A DNA stretch of 64,000 nt, taken from positions 124,001 through 188,000 of the forward strand of contig CACNDI010000001.1 of assembly GCA_902619165.1 (NCBI GenBank), read 5' to 3'. A model generated the notes under the pieces. The model had not been told where the DNA came from. It was given only the letters and a program-made list of their open reading frames with translations, and made no database searches. The translations under genes and the position numbers were made by a program. The DNA is from an uncultured Alphaproteobacteria bacterium (GTDB lineage Bacteria > Pseudomonadota > Alphaproteobacteria > Rhodobacterales > Rhodobacteraceae). This document shows positions 26,252 to 35,846 of this stretch, one piece after another. Position 1 is the stretch's first letter; the number at the start of each line of letters is the position of its first letter.

Positions 26252-26449
26252 ATGATAAGAAGAGGACAGAGAGACAGAATTCGGTGGGAAAGTATCGAAA
26301 GCCCCTGTGTTAAAATCTGCAAATTGGAGAATGGAGTTTGTATAGGATGCGGAAGAACTCAAGATGAGATCCGAGAATGGGTAATCATGACCAACAGTCA
26401 AAGAGAAGTAATCATGGAAAGATTAAAGACAAATTCCTCAAATGAATAA
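26252..26449 (+). CDS. Second DUF1289 small cysteine protein
   Basis: 65-aa protein with PCVKIC and GVCIGCGRTQDEIREW, the DUF1289 cysteine pattern, after an arginine-rich start. ATG 26252 is chosen; earlier in-frame starts lie inside the aldolase gene. Its stop overlaps the start of the TPR-sulfotransferase gene by 8 nt, so the two are translationally coupled. Compare the 60-aa member at 22027. Confidence 0.82.
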   Translation: MIRRGQRDRIRWESIESPCVKICKLENGVCIGCGRTQDEIREWVIMTNSQREVIMERLKTNSSNE

Positions 26450-28109
26450 TTCTGACAAAGGAAGCCCATCCGATGAACTTATCTATAGGCTTCTAGAGCA
26501 CTATCAGAACGGACGACTGAGTGATGCAGAAAAGCTTGCTGCAGAAATCACTCATGACTTTCCCAAGCATGAATTTGCGTGGAAAGTTTTAGGGGTAATA
26601 TTTGAAGCAACAGGTCGAAAGTCTGAAGCTATGAATGCAAATAAAACAGCAGTTAATTTATCTCCTCAAGATGCTGAAGCCCACAACAACTTGGGTAATA
26701 CACTCAAAGAACTTGGAAGACTAGACGAAGCTGAAGCTAGCTATAACCAAGCGCTAGTGTTAAAACCTGACTATGCTGAAGCCCACTGCAACTTGGGTAT
26801 CGTACTTCATCACTCTGGGAAATTAAACGAAGCTGAAGTCAGCTATCAACAAGCTATAGCATTGAAACCCGAATTTCCTATAGCCTACAGCAACTTAGGC
26901 ATCACACTACAAGAAGCAGGTAAATTGAAGGAGGCTGACGCAAGCTATAACCGAGCAATAGAATTAAGTCCTGGCTATGCTGAAGCCCATAGTAACTTGG
27001 GCAATATGCTGAAAGAATTAGGGCGTTTGGAGGAGGCTGAAGCAAGCTATAACCAGGCGATAGCTTTGGAACCTAACTTAACTGAAGCTCATAACAATTT
27101 GGGCACCATACTACAAGAATTGGGTAGACTAGAAGAAGCTAAAGAAAGGTGGGAACAATCGCTTTTATTGAAACCTAACTTTTTCGATGGAGTACGAAAT
27201 TTAGTAAAACTACCAGTGGGACAATTAGAGCCCGATGCAATAAATTTGTGTGAAAAATCATTAGCTTCTGTGGATAGTTCACTAGAAAATCAAATAAAAT
27301 ACCTCTTCGCTCAAGGAAACTTGTTCAAGCACCAGGGACTTATCGAACGATCGTTTAAGGTATTCTGTAAAGCTAATAAATTACAATTAGAAATTAGTAA
27401 AAATGAGATGACTGTTGACTCAAAGAAAAATGTTGCCAGTTTAAAAAGAATAGACAGTTGGGTACCAAACCTTCCAAAGTTTTCGGAAAAAATATTAGCA
27501 AAATTATTCATAATGGGTCCATCAAGATCTGGAAAGTCGCTTCTAGAACATGTTCTTGCAGAAAGTTCGCAGGTTAAAACACTGCGTGAGATAATTAAAC
27601 ATAATGAGCTTTCAAAGAACGAGGGTTATAAGAAAAATGCAAGTGAATTGTTCTTTCAAAAACTTTTTTCCCAAAGTGAAGGTAACCTTATTAATGAGGG
27701 GTATAAGATAGTTACCTCAACCAATCCAGGGAGCATATTTTATTCTGATTATCTGCTAGATATGTTACCGAGTACATACTTCATAATTGTTAATAGAGAT
27801 CCTCGGGATATCTCACCAGAAATATTTACTTCAGAGTACAACAAGGAAAACTTTTACTCATATGATGTAAACGAAATAAAAAAATATTTGAATGTTTATT
27901 ATCAGGTCTTTGAAACTTTAGTATTAAAGGTTCCCGATAGATGCCTTTCGGTATCTTTTAAGGATATTCTTCAAGCTCCGGAAGATGTAGTTGCCCGTAT
28001 TAGTAGGTTAACAGATACTAGTCTTAGGGTGGGTGATTTTAAGCAAAATGTTGCTAACCTTGAATATGAAAGTTTATTTAGAAACCACTATGCCGCCTTG
28101 AGCAACTGA
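26442..28109 (+). CDS. TPR-repeat protein with C-terminal sulfotransferase-like domain
   Basis: 555-aa fusion. Residues about 45-250 hold six TPR units of 34 aa (repeated NNLGNTLKELGRLDEAEASY type), a protein-interaction platform. A linker follows, then from about 340 a sulfotransferase-like domain: the P-loop-like FIMGPSRSGKSLLEHVL near 355, and IVNRDPRDISPEIF near 450 for the 3'-phosphate side. In active PAPS enzymes the first motif is usually RSGTT; here it is RSGKS, so activity or donor may differ. Similar TPR-sulfotransferases occur in marine bacteria and often modify polysaccharides or proteins. Overlaps the DUF1289 gene. Confidence 0.85.
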   Translation: MNNSDKGSPSDELIYRLLEHYQNGRLSDAEKLAAEITHDFPKHEFAWKVLGVIFEATGRKSEAMNANKTAVNLSPQDAEAHNNLGNTLKELGRLDEAEASYNQALVLKPDYAEAHCNLGIVLHHSGKLNEAEVSYQQAIALKPEFPIAYSNLGITLQEAGKLKEADASYNRAIELSPGYAEAHSNLGNMLKELGRLEEAEASYNQAIALEPNLTEAHNNLGTILQELGRLEEAKERWEQSLLLKPNFFDGVRNLVKLPVGQLEPDAINLCEKSLASVDSSLENQIKYLFAQGNLFKHQGLIERSFKVFCKANKLQLEISKNEMTVDSKKNVASLKRIDSWVPNLPKFSEKILAKLFIMGPSRSGKSLLEHVLAESSQVKTLREIIKHNELSKNEGYKKNASELFFQKLFSQSEGNLINEGYKIVTSTNPGSIFYSDYLLDMLPSTYFIIVNRDPRDISPEIFTSEYNKENFYSYDVNEIKKYLNVYYQVFETLVLKVPDRCLSVSFKDILQAPEDVVARISRLTDTSLRVGDFKQNVANLEYESLFRNHYAALSN

Positions 28110-28182
28110 TCCAACTATTGGGCGTGAGGTGTCTCTGTTATACGTCAAAATAATTTGTATCGCTTTTGAGTGGAAATAATGC

Positions 28183-29532
28183 CTACATTATCCCTTGCTC
28201 ATTCTGGAAATCCTTGAGAGTTTCATTTAGTTTAGATAAAAAATCGTTGCACTGATCTGTAGTTGAAATGAGCGGGGGTGCTATCATTAGCCACTCCCCA
28301 TTTTCACCTTTTGCCGTTTTTCGAGTATAGAGAAGAATTCCATTTTTTATTCCAAGCTCGCTTATTCGATAAATAGCCCTTTGATCCATATTGAACATAG
28401 ATTTAGTTCTTACATCTTGAACTATCTCCACTGCGAGTAGCAGTCCTTTTCCTCTTACATCACCAATAATTGATAGTTGTGACGCTAGACGCTCTAAACC
28501 CTTTTTTAAAAAATCTCCAACAATTCGAGCATTTTCAATAAGATTATTTTCGATAACCTCATTAAGCACGGCATTTGCTATTGCGCATGACAGAGGGTTT
28601 GATGCGTAAGTATGTCCATGCAAAAACCCACCGGAGGAAACTACCGGCTCAACTATCTTGTTGGGAGCCAATAAAGCGCCTAATGGTGAATATCCAGCAC
28701 ATAAGCCTTTTGCTAATATGACTAAGTCTGGATCTGATCCCTCCCAATGATCAGCAGCAAGAAATTTTCCCGTTCGACCAGCACCACTCATTACCTCATC
28801 GTAAATCAAGAGCACCCCATGCCGATCACAAATTTCTCTAACTTTTTTGTAGTAAAAGTTAGGTGCCACCAGTGCACCAGTAGAAAGTCCCCCAACGGGC
28901 TCCAGAATAAAAGCCAATACTTCTTCCGGATCTTCATCAATTATAGTTCTTTCAAGCTCATCTAAACAAAATCTAGCATAGGATGATATATCAAAATTAT
29001 CTGGTACTCTGTAAGAAAGGGGGGCCGGTACTTTAATCGATACTTTTGTCAGACTTTGAAAGTTGTCCTTCATCTCAGAGTCATCAGATGCTGAAAAAGC
29101 TCCCATTGTTGATCCGTGATAACTAGGCGCTCGGGCTATTATTTTATGCTTTTTAGTTTGTCCACAAGCGAGTGCATATTGTCTTGAAAGCTTAAATGAT
29201 GCCTCGATTGCCTCAGAGCCTCCTGATACAAAAAATGCTTGATCATACTTATTGCCCGTTAAATTTACTAAACTTTTCGCTAAATCTCTATTAGGTCTAT
29301 TTTCAAAAAATGCATGGCTTGCGAAGCATACTTTTCTGGATTGATTATTAATAGCTTCCAATACTTTTGGGTTTGCATGCCCAATATTGCAGGTAATAGG
29401 ACCCGACGAGGCATCGAAGTACTTTTTTCCCTCTTCATCATATAGATAAACCCCCTCACCCCTTTCAACTACAGGCATTTTTTTGTTGCCAATATAAAAG
29501 GTTTGTATCGGGCCTCCCCTTTCAAGTCTCAT
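28183..29532 (-). CDS. Class III PLP aminotransferase
   Basis: 449-aa fold-type I aminotransferase of the omega-amino acid/class III group. The PLP Lys is in LVILAKGLCAGYSPLGA, and LLIYDEVMSGAGRTGKF carries the Asp that pairs with the PLP pyridine nitrogen. A start like TFYIGNKKMPVVERGEGVYL is normal for the aspartate aminotransferase family label used for these enzymes. The substrate (beta-alanine, taurine, GABA, putrescine or other amine) cannot be read from the motifs. It is convergent with the TPR-sulfotransferase gene and divergent from the esterase gene at 29619. Confidence 0.88.
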   Translation of the reverse strand: MRLERGGPIQTFYIGNKKMPVVERGEGVYLYDEEGKKYFDASSGPITCNIGHANPKVLEAINNQSRKVCFASHAFFENRPNRDLAKSLVNLTGNKYDQAFFVSGGSEAIEASFKLSRQYALACGQTKKHKIIARAPSYHGSTMGAFSASDDSEMKDNFQSLTKVSIKVPAPLSYRVPDNFDISSYARFCLDELERTIIDEDPEEVLAFILEPVGGLSTGALVAPNFYYKKVREICDRHGVLLIYDEVMSGAGRTGKFLAADHWEGSDPDLVILAKGLCAGYSPLGALLAPNKIVEPVVSSGGFLHGHTYASNPLSCAIANAVLNEVIENNLIENARIVGDFLKKGLERLASQLSIIGDVRGKGLLLAVEIVQDVRTKSMFNMDQRAIYRISELGIKNGILLYTRKTAKGENGEWLMIAPPLISTTDQCNDFLSKLNETLKDFQNEQGIM

Positions 29533-29618
29533 AAAAAGCCACCACTTGTAAAACCAGTTTTTAAAGGCTAACTTTTAAATAAGATGAAGTCATTAAAATT
29601 ATTTCCATAGAAAGACAA

Positions 29619-30566
29619 ATGAAAATGATTTATCCAAATATGGACCCTGCGCTGAATAACTTTGTTGAAACAATGGCACCAAAAAAGAATAACATGCCAT
29701 ATAATTACGCTCCTCAAGCCTTCAGAGAGTCGATGAAAAAGAAAGTAGCTATGACTACTCTCAATAGGCCAACAACATTGGATGTTCGAGAGCATCTATT
29801 TAACACGAAAAACGGCACAGTAAATTCTAGGATCTATAGACGAAAGGGCGACAATACACGACTTCCTTGTTTAATATATATGCATGGAGGAGGTTGGATC
29901 ATTGGAAATCTTGACTCTCATGATGGCGTATGTGTCGACATAGCTTTAGGTGCAGAATGCCAAGTAATTTCTCTTGATTATGGCTTGTCTCCAGAAAATA
30001 AGTTTCCAACAGCGTTGTATCAATGCCACGAGATCTTTAATGAAGTTTTTGAAAATGCTGATACTTTTAATATTGATAAAAATCGACTCTCGATAGGAGG
30101 CGACTCCGCTGGCGGAAATCTAGCCCTGTCGACCAATCTCCTTCTTATAAAAAATGGTGGCCCTCTTCCTTTATATCAATTTTTAATCTATCCATGCGTA
30201 GACAAAGATTTTAATAGTTACTCTTACTTAAAGCATTCAGAAGCGCCTTTTCTTACAAAAAAAATGATGCTTTGGTTTTTTGATACATATTTGAACGGAC
30301 CCGGCGACTATTTAAATCCATTGGCATTTCCAATTTTAGAGAAGAGTTTTTCTGGAATGCCAAAAACGGTAATATTAAATGCAGAATTAGATCCCTTAGC
30401 TACAGAAGGTAAAAAACTAGCTAAAAAACTTATAGATGATGGGGTCTCGGTTTTTCATCGAGAGGCCCAATCGCTAATCCATGGCTTCATTAGATGTCGT
30501 GATCAAAGTCCTTTAGGACAAAAAATTTTCAAAGAGATAGTCAATGTTTTAAAGTCGTTTCACTGA
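29619..30566 (+). CDS. Alpha/beta hydrolase, HSL (hormone-sensitive lipase) family
   Basis: 315-aa cytosolic esterase. The oxyanion-hole motif HGGGW is at 89-93, the nucleophile motif GDSAGG at 161-166 (S163), the acid Asp in LDPLATEG and the catalytic His in IHGFIR. This is the HSL/family IV esterase arrangement. A start at 29625 (second Met) is equally possible. It acts on short acyl esters in characterised relatives; the natural substrate is unknown. Confidence 0.9.
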   Translation: MKMIYPNMDPALNNFVETMAPKKNNMPYNYAPQAFRESMKKKVAMTTLNRPTTLDVREHLFNTKNGTVNSRIYRRKGDNTRLPCLIYMHGGGWIIGNLDSHDGVCVDIALGAECQVISLDYGLSPENKFPTALYQCHEIFNEVFENADTFNIDKNRLSIGGDSAGGNLALSTNLLLIKNGGPLPLYQFLIYPCVDKDFNSYSYLKHSEAPFLTKKMMLWFFDTYLNGPGDYLNPLAFPILEKSFSGMPKTVILNAELDPLATEGKKLAKKLIDDGVSVFHREAQSLIHGFIRCRDQSPLGQKIFKEIVNVLKSFH

Positions 30567-30638
30567 GTAAAAGCTTCGCTTTTGAGCCATAGATAATTAG
30601 TTTACTATTTTAGTAATGTTAAAAAGGGGGATTTTGAC

Positions 30639-30990
30639 ATGGATCAAAATATTAGAACATCGCTTCAGGTAAGTGCTTTTTATAATTTCTTAATAGTTGT
30701 TTTTATCACAATGGTCAGCCAGTCTGTTACACTGATGGCTATAATTTTTGGCGATCTTTCTGGGAAAGAAAATGCAGTTGCTGCAACAATCGTACTAATG
30801 GCTTTTACGGGGCATTTGGTATTTTGAGACAAATGAGTACCATAAAGTTACTAGTAGATGAAATGGACGAAAAAACGTCAAACACAAACTATGGCAAAGA
30901 AGTAAAGGCCATTCCTCTAGAGTGCTAAAATTCATATTTTCTGGGATCTTTGTAATTATTGCGATTTTCCAACTGTTGGCGCTTTACTAA
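30639..30990 (+). pseudogene. Small membrane protein split by frameshifts
   Basis: The first frame (30639-30827) encodes MDQNIRTSLQVSAFYNFLIV with two hydrophobic segments and then stops. A one-base shift at the GGGG run (30809-30812) continues as AFGILRQMSTIKLLVDEMDEK...KAIPLEC to a stop at 30917. A third frame from GTG 30922 adds a hydrophobic end (FIFSGIFVIIAIFQLLALY) to 30990. Read together it looks like a protein of about 110-120 aa with three membrane segments and an internal acidic loop, which I do not recognise. It could be a broken gene, or a short gene plus overlapping downstream one. A plain AAAGGGGGA stretch lies before the first ATG. Confidence 0.5.
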
Positions 30991-31166
30991 ATTCCAAAGA
31001 CAATGTGACAGAGGGGTCTTTTTAAGGTCCATCTGTCTATCCTAATTATTGACTCTCTAACTATCCGCATTCAAAATAAGGAAAAAATGCTGGTGGTTTT
31101 TGTGCCTATGTCCATATTAAATATTTCATACACATCGATAAAAACAACTTTATTTAAGGTTAAGAA
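30991..31166. other. Upstream region of the MttB-type operon
   Basis: No gene is visible here. A 6-bp inverted repeat GACAGA/TCTGTC lies at 31007-31037, and a TTGACT hexamer is at about 31049, but no clear -10 with correct spacing follows. Taken with the esterase end and the split gene, the 600-nt stretch 30567-31166 holds only the small membrane protein remnants and this leader. Confidence 0.5.
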
Positions 31167-32069
31167 ATGAGATTTGAGGGGATCTATACACCTTTAATAG
31201 CCCCTTTCAATAGTGACTTTACACTCAACTCAGAGGCTATGGCTACAGCCATCGACTTTTTAGTGAATGCAGGTGTTCACGGAATTATCGTAGCTGGCAC
31301 TACGGGTGAATATTACGCCATGAGTATGAAAGAACGTGTGTTCTTAATGAATAGAGTAAAAGAATTACTTAATGATCGTTTACCTATGATTGTTGGAACC
31401 GGTGCTATTCGTACGGAAGACAGCATCGAATATGCGAAGCAAGCAAGAATTGCTGGAGCTGATGCTATTATGATTGCTACACCACCTTATGCTTATCCGA
31501 CTGGACGAGAGATTGCACTGCACGCCTTAGCAATCGATAGAGAAGCAAATTTACCAGTAATTCTATACAATTACCCAGGGAGAATGAGCGTTAATATGGA
31601 TGAAGAGACACTTGACAGATTAGGTCGCTCAAAAAACTTTTGTGCAATAAAAGAAAGCTCAGGAGATCCAAACCGATTACATATGTTGGCACGAGATTAT
31701 CCTCACATATCTTTAAGCTGCGGAATGGATGATCAGGCATTAGAGTTTTTCGCATGGGGTGCTCAAAGCTGGGTATGTGCTGGTTCTAATTTTGCACCTG
31801 AAGCCCATTTAGCTCTTTATAAAACATGCGTGATTGAAGGAGATTTCACTAAAGGAAGAGCTGTAATGTCAGCAATGCTTCCTCTGATGCGGGTTCTGGA
31901 GCAGGGAGGAAAGTTTGTGCAATGCATTAAGTACGGGCTCAATTTAAGAGGGATTGATGCCGGGCCTCCTAGGAAGCCCTTACATCCTCTGAATAAAGAT
32001 GAAAAGCGTGTTTTCGAACAAGTGGTGAATACAATGAATATTACTATTGATAGAATAATGGGGAGATAG
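31167..32069 (+). CDS. DapA-family aldolase/dehydratase
   Basis: 300-aa class I lyase of the dihydrodipicolinate synthase/N-acetylneuraminate lyase family. The substrate-binding GTTGE is at residues 44-48, the catalytic Tyr is Y134 in LYNYPGR, and the Schiff-base Lys is K162 in AIKESSGD. Anabolic DapA is unlikely because the genes around are catabolic. Relatives act on 2-keto-3-deoxy sugars or serve as the pyrroline-4-hydroxy-2-carboxylate deaminase of hydroxyproline breakdown. It is first in a seven-gene tightly spaced cluster, three nt before the ALDH gene. Confidence 0.9.
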   Translation: MRFEGIYTPLIAPFNSDFTLNSEAMATAIDFLVNAGVHGIIVAGTTGEYYAMSMKERVFLMNRVKELLNDRLPMIVGTGAIRTEDSIEYAKQARIAGADAIMIATPPYAYPTGREIALHALAIDREANLPVILYNYPGRMSVNMDEETLDRLGRSKNFCAIKESSGDPNRLHMLARDYPHISLSCGMDDQALEFFAWGAQSWVCAGSNFAPEAHLALYKTCVIEGDFTKGRAVMSAMLPLMRVLEQGGKFVQCIKYGLNLRGIDAGPPRKPLHPLNKDEKRVFEQVVNTMNITIDRIMGR

Positions 32070-32071
32070 TT

Positions 32072-33562
32072 ATGAGTGAGCTTTTGACACATGAAGAATA
32101 TAAAAGTCTTGGGGCATCATTAGACTTTCCACAAAGCCCATTTATCGATGGCAAGTATTGTAAAGGTTCAGGGAATTTGATGACCTCCATTAATCCCTCC
32201 ACAGGTAAGGAAATAACGAGTATTACCACTGCTAGCGGTGAAGATATAGACCATGCGGTTGGTAAAGCTAGAGAAGCTTTTGATCAAGGTCGCTGGTCTC
32301 GCCTCCACCCGTCTAAACGAAAGGATATACTAATTAAGCTATGCAAGCTATTAACACGAAATCAAAAAGAACTTGCCGTTATGGAGAGTCTAGAGAGTGG
32401 AAAGCCAATCCGAGATTGTGTTCAAATCGATTTGCCTGAATCAATTCATACCATAAAGTGGCATGCTGAGTTAATTGATAAAATTTATGATCAAACGGCT
32501 CCCAGTGGTGATGATGCTTTATCCCTGATAATTAGAGAGCCTATAGGTGTAGTTGCGGCAATTCTTCCATGGAATTTTCCATTATTGATGCTTGCCTGGA
32601 AAATAGGCCCTGCTCTTGCCTCTGGATGTTCGGTCATTGTAAAGCCAGCTGAGCAGACCTCTCTTACTGCTCTTAGAGTTGCTGAGCTTGCTGCTGAGGC
32701 AGGAATTCCTCGAGGGGTTTTACAAGTACTACCAGGTGCCGGGCCGATAGTCGGCGAAAAACTTGGGCACCATACCGATATTGATATGGTCAGTTTTACG
32801 GGATCAACAGAAACAGGACGGCTTTTTTTAAAATACTCCTCAGAAAGTAATTTAAAGAAAACTGTTTTGGAATGTGGTGGTAAAAACCCAGCCGTTGTTT
32901 TTGATGATGCAGAAAACCTGGACCTTGTAGCAGAGCATATAGTCAATGGAGCTTTTTGGAATATGGGTGAAAACTGTAGTGCAATATCTAGGCTGATCGT
33001 TCATAAAGATATCAAATCGGAATTACTTAAGAAAATAGTTGATCGATTAAGAGACTGGAAAACTGGTGACCCTCTAGATCCACAAAATCACTTAGGAGCA
33101 CTTATTGATAAAGAGCATTGCAAAAAAGTTTCTATCTATCTAAGTGAGGGAGCAGTTATTGGGGGAAAGATGGACGGCTGCTTTGTTGAACCTACAATTT
33201 ACGAAACAACAACAGATGATAAAAAAGCAAGAGATGAAATATTTGGGCCAATTCTAAGTGTTCTAGAGGCACAAACAAATGAAGAGGCAATATCAATAGC
33301 AAATAAAACAGAATATGGATTAACCGCATCTATTTTTAGTGCTAATACAAGAAATGCCCTGAGAGCGGCACGAGAACTTAGGGCTGGCACTGTCACAGTA
33401 AATAGCTACGGAGAAGGCGATATTACAACACCCTTTGGGGGATATAAACAATCTGGATTTGGTGGAAGGGATAATGGTGTTCTTGCCCATGAACAATACT
33501 GTGAAGTAAAAACGATATGGATCGATCTTACCGACCCAGCATCACAGGATAATATTGAATGA
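32072..33562 (+). CDS. NAD(P)-dependent aldehyde dehydrogenase
   Basis: 496-aa ALDH superfamily enzyme with all catalytic residues at textbook positions: N168 in LPWNFP, E267 in LECGGKNP and C302 in MGENCSAI. It resembles gamma-guanidinobutyraldehyde/betaine-type and 2-oxoglutarate-semialdehyde-type members; the substrate is open. It overlaps the MttB-family gene by ATGA and follows the DapA-family gene by two nt, so it belongs to the same pathway. Confidence 0.93.
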   Translation: MSELLTHEEYKSLGASLDFPQSPFIDGKYCKGSGNLMTSINPSTGKEITSITTASGEDIDHAVGKAREAFDQGRWSRLHPSKRKDILIKLCKLLTRNQKELAVMESLESGKPIRDCVQIDLPESIHTIKWHAELIDKIYDQTAPSGDDALSLIIREPIGVVAAILPWNFPLLMLAWKIGPALASGCSVIVKPAEQTSLTALRVAELAAEAGIPRGVLQVLPGAGPIVGEKLGHHTDIDMVSFTGSTETGRLFLKYSSESNLKKTVLECGGKNPAVVFDDAENLDLVAEHIVNGAFWNMGENCSAISRLIVHKDIKSELLKKIVDRLRDWKTGDPLDPQNHLGALIDKEHCKKVSIYLSEGAVIGGKMDGCFVEPTIYETTTDDKKARDEIFGPILSVLEAQTNEEAISIANKTEYGLTASIFSANTRNALRAARELRAGTVTVNSYGEGDITTPFGGYKQSGFGGRDNGVLAHEQYCEVKTIWIDLTDPASQDNIE

Positions 33563-35109
33563 CGGTACAAGCTGTAGGAACAATACGAAAGGGGCGAAGC
33601 GCTAGACGGCTAAAGAGCCAAACAAGAAGTTTTACAATGCTGCCAGCATTACAGCACAGCCTTCCGCTTACAGAACCATTAAATCGAGATCAGATCAAAC
33701 GAATTGATGAGGCCTCCATGGACATCTTAGAAAATACCGGTATTCATTTTCGAGATAAAGTTGCTCTTCAAGATTGGAGATCCATTGGGGCAAAGATTGT
33801 TGGAGAAACAGTTTTTATAGATAGATTTCTAGTAAAAGATCTAATTAAATCCATACCCGAAACATTCACATATCACGCAAGAAACTCAAAAAATAATCTT
33901 GAATTTGGGAAAAGCTACTGCATGTTCGTGCCGATGACGGGAGCTCCATACCTTAGAGATTTAGAGGACAAACGTCGTAATCCAACCTTAGAAGATTTAG
34001 CCAATTTTCATAAACTGTCACAGATGCTTCCCTCTATGCACTCAAGTGCACATCACATAGTAGAGCCCTATGATCATCCTATAAGCCAGCGTCATTTACG
34101 TATTACATATTCATCCATGCGATACTCCGACAAAACATTTATGGGAATGACAACAAGTCCCAAAAACGCAGAAGATGTGATTAAAATGTGCGATATTCTG
34201 TTTGGCCCTCGTTTTATCGACAGTCATCCAGTAGTTACAGGTAACTGCAATGGAAACTCTCCTTTAGTTTGGGATGAAACGATGCTTGGCGCGATGAGAG
34301 CTTTTTGCAAAAGAAACCAACCGGTATTATGCTCTCCGTTCGTTTTAGGAGGAGCAAATACCCCAGCATCGGTAGCTCCAACAGTTGCACAACTTAATGC
34401 TGAGGCGTTATCGGCTCTAGCGTATACACAAGTTATTAAAAAAGGTGCACCTGCAATTTATGGTCATTATCTTTCTACAGTCTCAATGAAGTCAGGAGCT
34501 CCGATGGCAGGAACACCCGAGATCAGTTTAATGAATTTTATGATTGGTCAAATGGCACGTTATTATAAAGTGCCGTGGAGGACATCAAACACATTAGGAG
34601 GCGCCAAGACTTTTGATGCACAAGCTGGCTATGAGAGTGCAACAACACTGATGGCTGTTATGATGTCGGGTGCAAATTATATTTGGCATTCCGCAGGATG
34701 GAATGAGGCTGGTATGCACTGTAGTACAGCTAAGTTTATCGTTGATGCAGAGCAATGCGCGATGGCATATCGAATGGCTCAAGGTATTAATTGGGACGAC
34801 TTTGACGAGGGCCTAAAAGCAGTAAATGACATTGGGCCCGGCGGTCACTATCTCGGTCATCCCCACACGCTAGAAAACTTTCAGCGAGCTTTTTTTATGC
34901 CTGAGCTTTTTGATAATAACTCTATTGAGCAATGGCAGGCCGAAGGCTCAACAGAGATTACTGAAAGAGCGCTAAAGCACGCAAAGTCTCTTTTGGCAGA
35001 TTATGAAGAACCAAAAATCAATGAAGCAATCAATGAAGAGTTATTAGAATTTATTGCTTTGAGAGAGTCTCAAATTCCCGCCACTGACTCCCTTAATCAG
35101 GAGTTTTAA
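33559..35109 (+). CDS. Trimethylamine methyltransferase (MttB) family protein, non-pyrrolysine
   Basis: 516-aa protein of the MttB superfamily (cobalamin-dependent methyltransferase of quaternary or tertiary amines). Characteristic parts are the N-terminal basic segment with RKGRSARR, DEASMDILENTGIHF, MTTSPKNAEDV, and the C-terminal GPGGHYLGHPHTLENFQRAFF. No in-frame amber codon interrupts it, so it is not the pyrrolysine MttB; it belongs with members such as MtgB-like glycine betaine enzymes. I see no corrinoid protein gene near it, so the methyl acceptor is unknown. It lies between an ALDH and two SDR genes in one operon, overlapping the ALDH by four nt. Confidence 0.88.
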   Translation: MTVQAVGTIRKGRSARRLKSQTRSFTMLPALQHSLPLTEPLNRDQIKRIDEASMDILENTGIHFRDKVALQDWRSIGAKIVGETVFIDRFLVKDLIKSIPETFTYHARNSKNNLEFGKSYCMFVPMTGAPYLRDLEDKRRNPTLEDLANFHKLSQMLPSMHSSAHHIVEPYDHPISQRHLRITYSSMRYSDKTFMGMTTSPKNAEDVIKMCDILFGPRFIDSHPVVTGNCNGNSPLVWDETMLGAMRAFCKRNQPVLCSPFVLGGANTPASVAPTVAQLNAEALSALAYTQVIKKGAPAIYGHYLSTVSMKSGAPMAGTPEISLMNFMIGQMARYYKVPWRTSNTLGGAKTFDAQAGYESATTLMAVMMSGANYIWHSAGWNEAGMHCSTAKFIVDAEQCAMAYRMAQGINWDDFDEGLKAVNDIGPGGHYLGHPHTLENFQRAFFMPELFDNNSIEQWQAEGSTEITERALKHAKSLLADYEEPKINEAINEELLEFIALRESQIPATDSLNQEF

Positions 35110-35114
35110 TTAAA

Positions 35115-35846
35115 ATGAGATTTCAAGAAAAAAAAGCTCTTGTAACAGGTGCCGCTGGTGGAATTGGCAAATCGCTTGTAAGAAAATTAAGGGCCGAAGG
35201 AGCATCAGTTGCAATAACGGATATAACTATTGGTAATGTTGCAGCTGAAGCTCAATTCCCAGGCGATCTTTCTTCTGCTCAATTTTGTGACGAATTGCCT
35301 AGTAAAGCTAGAGATGCATTGGGGGGGCTAGATATTCTTATAAACAACGCAGGCATCATTCGAAGAGGAAAAATTACCGAAGCTACGGATGACGACTTTA
35401 AATCAACGATGGCAGTAAACATAGAAGCTCCGTTTAGGTTATGTCGATCCACAATTCCTATTTTGGTAAAAAATGGAGGTGGATCAATTGTAAATATAGC
35501 TAGCTGCTGGGGTTTAAATCCTGGTCCCGATCATCCGATTTACATAATGTCAAAAGCCGCTTTAGCTTCATTTACACAGTGTTTAGGTCGTGATCACGCA
35601 CATCAAAATATACGGGTAAATGCTGTTTGTCCAAATGAAGTAAATACACCTATGATACGTTCTGGTTTTTCTATTCGTGGTCTTGATCCAGAGAAGGCTA
35701 TAAAAGAACTCAATGATACCGTTCCTCTAGGCCGCATAGCAGAACCTGATGATATTTCAGACGTAATTTTGTTTTTAGCCTCAGATGAAGCTCGGTATAT
35801 GTGTGGATCTCTTGTAGAAGTAAACGGCGGAAAACCCGTATCATGA
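35115..35846 (+). CDS. SDR family oxidoreductase 1 of the MttB-type operon
   Basis: 243-aa classical short-chain dehydrogenase: TGAAGGIGKSL, INNAGIIRRG, NIASCWG with the catalytic Ser, and the YIMSK catalytic pair. The C-terminal DEARYMCGSLVEVNGGK is typical. It has AGGAG overlapping the end of the MttB-family gene and overlaps the next SDR gene by ATGA. It probably oxidises a hydroxylated intermediate of the operon's substrate; cofactor and substrate are unknown. Confidence 0.92.
   Translation: MRFQEKKALVTGAAGGIGKSLVRKLRAEGASVAITDITIGNVAAEAQFPGDLSSAQFCDELPSKARDALGGLDILINNAGIIRRGKITEATDDDFKSTMAVNIEAPFRLCRSTIPILVKNGGGSIVNIASCWGLNPGPDHPIYIMSKAALASFTQCLGRDHAHQNIRVNAVCPNEVNTPMIRSGFSIRGLDPEKAIKELNDTVPLGRIAEPDDISDVILFLASDEARYMCGSLVEVNGGKPVS

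Noticed and set aside
32491-32946. 151-aa minus-strand frame opposite the ALDH gene
   Set aside because: Shadow of the conserved ALDH core; no ribosome site and no recognisable motif.
33559-35109. Possible pyrrolysine (amber read-through) in the MttB-family gene
   Set aside because: No in-frame TAG interrupts the frame, and no Pyl genes are in the window.
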